Source: an uncultured Porphyromonadaceae bacterium
GTDB lineage: Bacteria; Bacteroidota; Bacteroidia; Bacteroidales; Muribaculaceae
DNA length: 6,808 bases
Assembly (NCBI GenBank): GCA_900554265.1
Contig: USGZ01000092.1
Location: 1 to 6,808, forward strand
Reading direction: 5' to 3'
Both the position numbers and the translations under genes were made by a program. A model generated the notes under the pieces. It was not told where the DNA came from, ran no database searches, and saw only the letters and a list, made by a program, of their open reading frames with translations. This document shows positions 1 through 4,616 of the stretch, in pieces. Every line of letters begins with the position of its first letter. Within the stretch, counting starts at the first letter, position 1.

Positions 1-411
1 GAGGAGGGTGGTGCCGTCGGTAACGATAAGGTCCTGGCCGATATAGTCGTTGAGTTCGGGAAAGTCGGCGGGGGAGAGAACGATGCCCTCGGCCTTGCTG
101 AGCACGATGTCGCCTCCGGGATAGTTCTCTACGATGCGTGGGTTGACGTGGCGACCGCTCATGTCGGGCGATGTGTCCAGATGGGCGATGAAGCCTACGA
201 CGGGCACTTTCTTGTCTGTATTAGCCGGAAGGGTGGCCATCAGATAGCCGGTGTCCTCGAGGCTGATTTCGGTGAGGCCCATCTTGCGGAGCTCGTTCTC
301 GAGATACTCGGCGAATACCATCTGCCCGGGGGTGCTGGGGGTCATATTCGTGAGTTCGTCGCTCTGGGTGTCGAACTTCACATAGCTGAGAAATCTGTCT
401 ACTAAATTCAT
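1..411 (-). CDS. pepT: Peptidase T (tripeptide aminopeptidase), N-terminal part only
   Basis: This is the first 137 residues of a cytoplasmic zinc aminopeptidase that removes the N-terminal residue from tripeptides (family M20B). The start is the ATG at 411, giving [17 protein letters not shown], a typical PepT opening. The substrate-side motif [14 protein letters not shown] follows at about residue 26, then [13 protein letters not shown] at 58-70. The metal-binding segment [11 protein letters not shown] holds His77 and Asp79, matching the His and Asp of the family's first metal site. The fragment ends at TDGTTLL, just before the expected GADDKAG metal-bridging motif, which lies outside the window along with the dimerisation domain. 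The frame is open to the edge with no stop, so this is truncation by the window, not decay. It lies 81 bp downstream of the lipoprotein gene with no promoter motif in the gap, so co-transcription with the crp-like gene is likely. Confidence 0.95.
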   Translation of the reverse strand, partial: MNLVDRFLSYVKFDTQSDELTNMTPSTPGQMVFAEYLENELRKMGLTEISLEDTGYLMATLPANTDKKVPVVGFIAHLDTSPDMSGRHVNPRIVENYPGGDIVLSKAEGIVLSPADFPELNDYIGQDLIVTDGTTLL

Positions 412-432
412 GGTTGTAAGGATTTATGGAGC

Positions 433-467
433 TGCCGCCGCTGCCCATGCGGGGACCTGCGGCGGCA
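433..467 (-). terminator. GC-rich hairpin between lipoprotein gene and pepT
   Basis: A perfect 9-bp stem (TGCCGCCGC at 433-441 with GCGGCGGCA at 459-467) closes a 17-nt loop that can form a further CCC/GGG pairing. No T-tract follows it on the minus strand, so it is a weak intrinsic terminator at best. It may instead attenuate read-through or protect the upstream message. It ends about 21 bases before the pepT start codon, leaving no room for a separate pepT promoter downstream of it. Confidence 0.4.
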
Positions 468-492
468 ATTGGAGTCTGAACGTGGTTCTGAA

Positions 493-1284
493 TTACTCAA
501 GCAGTCGCCAGGGGAGGGCGGCGCGCACGGGATTCTGGCCCTGGGGGTCGGTGTAGATGAAGCGGTAGCCCTCGATGCCCAAGGATGTGAGCACTTCGGT
601 GACGAATGGCCTCAGTTCGCCGTAGGTCTCGTACTGAGGCTTGAGCAGGTTCTTGTAGCGGCCGGCGAGGATCGACTGGTTCCACTGCGCGTAGGAACTG
701 CGGGCCGGGAACTCTACGGTATATTCGGCGAAGCCGCCGGTGAGGGCGAAGGTGCAGGAGGCGGCTCCGGCGTGGGCGGCGTACTGCTGGGTGTGCGAGG
801 CCATGATGGCCGTTACGGCGGATTTGGCATCGTTGTAGCCGAGCTCGCTCAGACGGCTGCGGATCAGGCGTTTGAGGATGGCGGTGCTCATCGGGTATTC
901 GCGGCTGGCCCCGTCGGCGTCGGTGATGGTGATGAGCATGGTGCCCTCAATCTGGCTGAGCGAGTTCACCAGGTCGTCGAGCCGCCGCCCGGGATGGCTT
1001 TTCATATATACTGCCAGGGCGTAGCGCACCAGGGGTTCGTCAAGCTCCGACACCTGAAGCTCGCTGTCGGCCAGCTTGATGCCGACATTGAATACATTGT
1101 CGTCGGCCATGGTGAAGCTCACGCTTTCCAGAGCCGGAGTCGCCTCGGCGATACCGAGGAATTCGGTGTTGAGGTCGAAGGCGATTTTGTCGAGCTGTTC
1201 GAGCTGCTGCCCTTTGCCGGAGCAGGATGCCAGGCCGACGATGAGGGTCAGCGCTGCAAAAATGTTGATGAGAGTCTTTTTCAT
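493..1284 (-). CDS. Hypothetical lipoprotein, probable two-repeat fold
   Basis: I do not recognise a family for this 263-residue protein. It has a clear lipoprotein signal: MKK, a hydrophobic stretch at residues 5-18, and lipobox LASC with the lipidated Cys at 21. The mature protein is therefore membrane-anchored and faces the periplasm or the cell surface. The residues after Cys21 (SGKGQQLEQ) lack the acidic run usual for Bacteroidetes surface export, so a periplasmic face is somewhat more likely. Residues about 52-140 and 175-263 look like two diverged copies of one unit (strand, helix with conserved Leu, then ITITDADG versus FIYTDPQG), which suggests an internal duplication. The start ATG at 1284 fits the signal peptide. 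The gene lies 70 bp downstream of the Crp/Fnr gene, with no promoter motif between them, so the two probably share a transcript. Function is unknown. Confidence 0.85.
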   Translation of the reverse strand: MKKTLINIFAALTLIVGLASCSGKGQQLEQLDKIAFDLNTEFLGIAEATPALESVSFTMADDNVFNVGIKLADSELQVSELDEPLVRYALAVYMKSHPGRRLDDLVNSLSQIEGTMLITITDADGASREYPMSTAILKRLIRSRLSELGYNDAKSAVTAIMASHTQQYAAHAGAASCTFALTGGFAEYTVEFPARSSYAQWNQSILAGRYKNLLKPQYETYGELRPFVTEVLTSLGIEGYRFIYTDPQGQNPVRAALPWRLLE

Positions 1285-1354
1285 TCCTCGGTTTTTTTCT
1301 TGGATTTATCGGGGGCTTGAGGTGTGGTGTCTTGGCGCCGGATTCGGACTGCGC

Positions 1355-2053
1355 TCAGCCGAACTTGCTGATTTTGCGGAGCATGGGCTCGTTGATAATC
1401 TTTATGCGTCGGCCGTCGACCACGAGGATGTGCTCGTTTACGAATGCCGTAAGGGTGCGGATGGCGTTGGAAGTTGTCATGTTCGAGAGGTTGGCCAGGT
1501 CCTCGCGGGCCATGTAGATGCGCAGGGTCGAGCCGTCCTCCTCGTAGCCGTAGTTTTCGATCAGCACTATCAGGGCGTCGGCAAGGCGGCCGCGGATGTG
1601 TTTCTGGGTCAGGTTGACGATTCGGGTATCGGAACCGCCGAGGTTGCGCGAGAGATCGTGGATAAAGAACCAGGCAAGGTTTATGTTCTTCTGAATCATG
1701 TCCTTGACCAGCTTCAGTGGCGGGGCGCCGAGGGCGGAGTTCTCGAAGGCCGCGGCGGTCGACACATAAGGCTCGTCGGCGAAAAAGGCGCGGTAGCCGA
1801 AGTACTGCACCGGACGGATAAGCCTGAGAATCTGCACTCTGCCGCCAACACCTTCCTTGTATTTCTTGACCTTACCCTTGAAAAGGCACCAGAGGTATTC
1901 CGGATCCTCACCTTCGGCGTATATTACCTGGTTCTTCTTGAAGTGATGGATCTGGAGATTGTTGGCAATAAGATGCTTCTCTTCCGGCGAGAGGATGGAC
2001 CATATCTCGGCCATGTCCTCGTTTATTACCTTTTCAAGTGCAGTCTTAATCAT
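1355..2053 (-). CDS. Crp/Fnr family transcriptional regulator
   Basis: This complete 232-residue cytoplasmic DNA-binding regulator has an N-terminal cyclic-nucleotide-type beta-roll at about 16-125 (for example FKKNQVIYAEGEDPEYLWCL at 38-57). A long dimerisation helix follows at about 125-160. The C-terminal winged helix-turn-helix spans about 150-222, with recognition region REDLANLSNMTTSNAIRTL at 183-201. The roll has FGYRAFF and YVSTAAA where a cAMP-binding protein would carry GE and an RSA-type phosphate-binding motif. I therefore infer that it does not bind cAMP in the CRP manner. It has only Cys56, so it cannot carry an FNR-type iron-sulphur cluster. The effector is unknown; stress, redox or nutrient sensing would all be compatible. 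The start is ATG at 2053, and a Bacteroidetes promoter ends about 30 bases upstream. It is the first gene of the apparent unit with the lipoprotein gene and pepT. Confidence 0.9.
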   Translation of the reverse strand: MIKTALEKVINEDMAEIWSILSPEEKHLIANNLQIHHFKKNQVIYAEGEDPEYLWCLFKGKVKKYKEGVGGRVQILRLIRPVQYFGYRAFFADEPYVSTAAAFENSALGAPPLKLVKDMIQKNINLAWFFIHDLSRNLGGSDTRIVNLTQKHIRGRLADALIVLIENYGYEEDGSTLRIYMAREDLANLSNMTTSNAIRTLTAFVNEHILVVDGRRIKIINEPMLRKISKFG

Positions 2054-2083
2054 TTATGTTGTAAAATAATGTTGTTCGGCATG

Positions 2084-2115
2084 CAAAGATATGCAAGAGA
2101 AATCAAATTTCCAAA
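2084..2115 (-). promoter_or_regulatory. Bacteroidetes-type promoter of the Crp/Fnr gene
   Basis: Read on the minus strand, TTTG (2115-2112) is followed after exactly 20 bases by TATCTTTG (2091-2084), matching the primary sigma consensus TTTG-N19..21-TAnnTTTG. The predicted transcription start is near 2077, giving a leader of about 24 bases before the ATG at 2053. No comparable motif lies between this gene, the lipoprotein gene and pepT, so it probably drives all three. Confidence 0.7.
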
Positions 2116-2187
2116 AAACGCGGCGAAAAAAGCGACGTTTGCGATAAGATTTGGCCGAATGTGTTAGAAATTTCTACGATAAGCCAC

Positions 2188-2223
2188 AAAAAAGGTCCAT
2201 ACTGCAATCGGCATGGACCTTTT
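2188..2223 (-). terminator. Intrinsic terminator of the tRNA-Thr gene (near-symmetric)
   Basis: A perfect 11-bp stem (AAAAGGTCCAT at 2190-2200 with ATGGACCTTTT at 2213-2223) has a 12-nt loop. On the minus strand it is followed by a run of six T (complement of 2188-2193), the standard intrinsic terminator form, 30 bases past the tRNA 3' end. The plus-strand arm also ends in TTTT, so it could work in both directions. It insulates the crp promoter from tRNA transcription. Confidence 0.88.
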
Positions 2224-2252
2224 GTTACTTTGCCGGATGTCCGGTTCATCAG

Positions 2253-2325
2253 AGCCGCGAGTGGGACTCGAACCCACGACCTTTTCGTTACGAATGAAAT
2301 GCTCTACCGACTGAGCTATTGCGGC
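2253..2325 (-). tRNA. tRNA-Thr (anticodon CGU)
   Basis: The 73-nt cloverleaf on the minus strand decodes ACG (threonine). The 5' acceptor strand is GCCGCAA, then T8 A9, D-stem GCTC/GAGC, anticodon loop TTCGTAA with anticodon CGT at 2292-2290, variable AGGTC, T-arm GTGGG-TTCGAGT-CCCAC, 3' acceptor strand TCGCGGC and discriminator T73. No CCA is encoded, so it must be added enzymatically, as is common in Bacteroidetes. Two A-C mismatches are visible: A6-C67 in the acceptor stem and A31-C39 at the base of the anticodon loop. All tertiary landmark bases (T8, G18-G19, the TTCGA of the T-loop, T33, A37) are present, so I consider it functional. ACG could also be read by a UGU-anticodon tRNA-Thr, so this species may be under relaxed constraint. 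Confidence 0.95.
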
Positions 2326-2343
2326 TTTTGGCTTTTTGCGCTG

Positions 2344-2351
2344 CAAAGTTA
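2344..2351 (-). promoter_or_regulatory. -7 element upstream of tRNA-Thr
   Basis: TAACTTTG on the minus strand is a perfect TAnnTTTG element, placed so that transcription would begin near 2337, about 12 bases before the mature tRNA 5' end. No TTTG is found at 19-21 bases upstream (AGGT at the N20 position), so the -33 element is weak or absent. The A/T-rich bases between (2353-2361) may help opening. Confidence 0.55.
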
Positions 2352-2394
2352 CGAAAAAATTCAGACATAACACCTATATTCGAGGAAAAATTCT

Positions 2395-2575
2395 TCAGAG
2401 CTCGGTCGGACGGCTCCGGCGACGGCTCCGCGGTCCAACGGCTCCGCTTGCGTTGCAAGCTCCGCGGTCGGTTGTAGAAACATCGCCCGTTCCACGGGCT
2501 TAACTGCCATCCGACCCGCTAAGCCGGCGGCAAACGTAGTCGGCACCTCCACTGCCCGCTCCACGGGCTGCGTTA
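2395..2575. repeat. Cluster of GC-rich short repeats and hairpins (REP-like)
   Basis: This fills most of the gene-free stretch between pgm and tRNA-Thr. ACGGCTCCG occurs three times (2410-2418, 2422-2430, 2438-2446). GCTCCGCGGTC occurs twice (2425-2435, 2459-2469). A hairpin GCTTGC-GTT-GCAAGC lies at 2446-2460. Two nearly identical 16-base hairpins (15 of 16 bases shared, GCCCG.TCCACGGGCT) lie at 2485-2500 and 2554-2569. The pattern is that of a dispersed palindromic intergenic element or a mosaic of them. No transposase, direct target duplication or convincing gene is present. A minus-strand 79-codon open frame (2600-2361) runs through it, but I judge that incidental. Confidence 0.6.
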
Positions 2576-2607
2576 GTTCATATGGCGCAGGCGAATACAT
2601 ACGACGA

Positions 2608-2638
2608 AACCGCAGGCCCGAGGGGAGGGCCTGCGGTT
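2608..2638 (-). terminator. Terminator hairpin downstream of phosphohexomutase gene
   Basis: A perfect 12-bp stem (AACCGCAGGCCC at 2608-2619 with GGGCCTGCGGTT at 2627-2638) has a 7-base loop, 41 bases past the stop codon. On the minus strand only TTT follows before mixed sequence, so it is a strong hairpin with a short tail. It probably ends the mutase message and keeps it out of the repeat cluster and the tRNA gene. Confidence 0.7.
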
Positions 2639-2679
2639 GTGGTGGGGTAATGGGTTGCCTGCGGTTGCGGGCGGGGTTG

Positions 2680-4428
2680 TCAGATTCCGAGTTCTTTCTT
2701 TACGCGGGCGATCTTGGCGGCGGCGTCGCGGTTGCAGCGGTCGTAGTCGGCGGCGTCGGCCATGGTGTCGTGTACCTCGATGTAGAACTTGATCTTGGGT
2801 TCGGTGCCGGAGGGACGGATGCTGACCTTGGTGCGGTCGGCGGTGAAGAACTGGAGCACGTTGGAGGTCGTCGGGAAGTCCATCTTGGTTACCTTGCCGG
2901 TGGCGGTATCGGTGCAGTTGAGGTCGCCGTAGTCCTTTACGGTAACTACGGGGCTGCCGGCGATTTCCTTGGGCGGGTTGGCGCGGAATTCGGTCATCAT
3001 CTTCTGGATTTCCTCGGCGCCGCTCTTGCCGGTGCGGACCACGGATACGCCTTCCTCGTGGCTGTAGCCGTTCTTGAGGTAGATTTCCTGGAGCATCTGG
3101 TTGAAGTCCATGCCGCGGTCCTTGGCCCAGGCGCAGATTTCGGCCATCAGGGAGATGGCGCTGACGGAGTCCTTGTCGCGGCAGAAGTCCTCGGCCAGGA
3201 AGCCGTAGCTCTCCTCGCCTCCGCCGAGGTAGCGGGCGGTGCCTTCGAGGCTGCGGATTACGGCGGCAATCCATTTGAAGCCGGTGTAGCAGTCGAACAT
3301 CCTGATGTTCTGGTTGTCGGCGATGCTCTTGATGGTCTCGGTGGTGACGATGGTCTTCACAACGTACTCGTTGCCCTTGAGGCGGCCGAGTTCGCGGTTG
3401 CGGAGCATGATGTAGTTAAGCAGAATCATCACGATCTGGTTGCCGTTGATGAGCTGGTACTCGCCGTTGTTGTCGCGGATAACGCAGCCGATGCGGTCGG
3501 CGTCGGGGTCGGAGGCCACTACCAGGTCGGCCTCGACTTCCTTTGCCTTGGCGATGGCCATTGCCATTGCGGAGGGGTTCTCGGGGTTCGGGGAGTCGAC
3601 GGTGGGGAAGTCGCCGCTGGGGATGTCCTGCTCGGGGACGTGGATTATGTTGGTGAAGCCGTAGTTGCGCAGGCTCTCGGGAATGAGTTTGACGCCTGTG
3701 CCGTGGATAGGCGTGTAGACAATCTTGAGGTCGGCGTGGCGCTTGATGACTTCGGGGTCGAGCGAGAGGGTCTTGATGGCGGCGAGGAAGGCCTTGTCCA
3801 TGTCGTCGCCGATGATGGTGATTTTGCTCTTGTCGCCCTGGAACCTGATGTCCTTGACGCTCTTGATGCGGTTGACGTTGTCGATGATGTTGACGTCGTG
3901 CGGAGCGATGATCTGCGCGCCGTCGCTCCAGTAGGCCTTGTAGCCGTTGTATTCCTTGGGGTTGTGGGAAGCGGTGATGTTGACGCCGCTCTGGCATCCC
4001 AGATGGCGGATGGCGAAGCTCAGCTCGGGCGTGGGGCGGAAGCTGTCGAAGAGATATACGCGGATGCCGTTGGCGGAGAAGATGTCGGCTACGATTTCGG
4101 CGAACTTGCGGGAGTTGTTGCGCACGTCGTGGCCTACGACCACGCTGATTTCAGGCATATCGGGGAAGGCTTCCTTGAGGTAGTTGGCCAGGCCCTGGGT
4201 GGCGGCGCCGACGGTGTATATGTTCATGCGGTTGGAGCCTGCGCCCATGATGCCGCGCAGACCGCCCGTGCCGAATTCGAGGTCCTTGTAGAAGGATTCG
4301 ATGAGTTCGGTCTTGTCGTCGGCGTCGAGCATGCGGCGGACTTCGGCCCGGGTCTCGGCGTCGTAGCCGTCGGAGAGCCACGATTCGGCTTTCGCCGTTA
4401 CCTGTTTCAGTAATTCGTTGTCTTTCAT
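2680..4428 (-). CDS. Phospho-sugar mutase (phosphoglucomutase/phosphomannomutase)
   Basis: This 582-residue cytoplasmic alpha-D-phosphohexomutase interconverts hexose 1- and 6-phosphates, linking glycolysis to nucleotide-sugar, polysaccharide and glycogen metabolism. All four family signatures are present: phosphoserine loop ITASHNP with Ser154, Mg-binding loop DPDADR at 307-312, sugar-specificity loop GGGEESYG at 402-409, and phosphate-binding loop RPSGTEPK at 538-545. Length and the EFGTGGLRG motif (51-59) match the long PgcA/YhxB-like branch found across Bacteroidetes and Firmicutes. Whether glucose or mannose phosphate is preferred cannot be read from sequence. I chose ATG 4428 (MKDNELLKQV) because it matches the family start. 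The upstream ATG at 4488 lies inside the -7 promoter element and cannot be used; ATG 4464 would add 12 residues and remains possible. The gene has its own promoter and terminator and so is probably monocistronic. Confidence 0.96.
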   Translation of the reverse strand: MKDNELLKQVTAKAESWLSDGYDAETRAEVRRMLDADDKTELIESFYKDLEFGTGGLRGIMGAGSNRMNIYTVGAATQGLANYLKEAFPDMPEISVVVGHDVRNNSRKFAEIVADIFSANGIRVYLFDSFRPTPELSFAIRHLGCQSGVNITASHNPKEYNGYKAYWSDGAQIIAPHDVNIIDNVNRIKSVKDIRFQGDKSKITIIGDDMDKAFLAAIKTLSLDPEVIKRHADLKIVYTPIHGTGVKLIPESLRNYGFTNIIHVPEQDIPSGDFPTVDSPNPENPSAMAMAIAKAKEVEADLVVASDPDADRIGCVIRDNNGEYQLINGNQIVMILLNYIMLRNRELGRLKGNEYVVKTIVTTETIKSIADNQNIRMFDCYTGFKWIAAVIRSLEGTARYLGGGEESYGFLAEDFCRDKDSVSAISLMAEICAWAKDRGMDFNQMLQEIYLKNGYSHEEGVSVVRTGKSGAEEIQKMMTEFRANPPKEIAGSPVVTVKDYGDLNCTDTATGKVTKMDFPTTSNVLQFFTADRTKVSIRPSGTEPKIKFYIEVHDTMADAADYDRCNRDAAAKIARVKKELGI

Positions 4429-4469
4429 GTCGGGGTTAGTTATGATTATTGTATTGGAATTCATGCTTG

Positions 4470-4484
4470 ATGTGAAACTCACAT
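4470..4484. promoter_or_regulatory. Inverted repeat at the phosphohexomutase transcription start
   Basis: ATGTGA-AAC-TCACAT is a perfect 6-bp inverted repeat with a 3-base centre. It begins two bases after the -7 element and covers the predicted start of transcription (about 4479-4481). That is where a repressor would block initiation. The half-sites resemble TGTGA/TCACA Crp-type halves, but with a 3-base spacer instead of 6. Chance cannot be excluded. Confidence 0.4.
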
Positions 4485-4485
4485 A

Positions 4486-4517
4486 CAAAGGTATGTTTTT
4501 TCATCAGAATACACAAA
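4486..4517 (-). promoter_or_regulatory. Bacteroidetes-type promoter of the phosphohexomutase gene
   Basis: On the minus strand TTTG (4517-4514) is followed after exactly 20 bases by TACCTTTG (4493-4486), a full match to the consensus. Transcription should begin near 4479-4481, leaving a leader of about 50 bases before ATG 4428. It overlaps the most upstream ATG of the reading frame, which fixes the start as one of the downstream ATGs. Confidence 0.78.
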
Positions 4518-4616
4518 TCCGGAGGCGTACAAGTTTTCGGCATGCACGCTTAATGGCAGGAAAAGCAACGAATTTGCAAAAGTTTAACGGACTCCGGGAC
4601 TTGTGGAGGCTGATGG

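Noticed and set aside
1285..1292. GAGGA directly before the lipoprotein start as a ribosome binding site
   Set aside because: It touches the ATG with no spacer, and the other genes here also lack a Shine-Dalgarno site, as usual in Bacteroidetes.
469..1320. 283-codon plus-strand open frame antisense to the lipoprotein gene
   Set aside because: The minus-strand frame has a proper signal peptide and lipobox; the plus-strand product is a compositional shadow.
1343..1363. Hairpin TTCGG...CCGAA over the stop codon of the crp-like gene
   Set aside because: The stem is short (5 bp plus 3 bp with a bulged base) and no T-tract follows on the minus strand, so it is not a credible terminator.
1076..2167. 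363-codon plus-strand open frame across the lipoprotein and Crp/Fnr genes
   Set aside because: It crosses two well-supported minus-strand genes and their gap, shows no recognisable domain, and is explained by antisense codon bias.
2650..4413. 587-codon plus-strand open frame antisense to the phosphohexomutase gene
   Set aside because: The minus-strand gene has every catalytic motif of its family. The plus-strand translation is low-complexity (Val, Gly, Ala, Asp-rich), as expected from GC-biased codon positions read in antisense. No promoter was seen for it.
4536..4546. TTCGGCATGCA shared by the pgm and crp-like upstream regions (also at 2075-2085)
   Set aside because: An 11-base match within a 6.8-kb window is expected several times by chance, and the two copies differ in position relative to the promoters.
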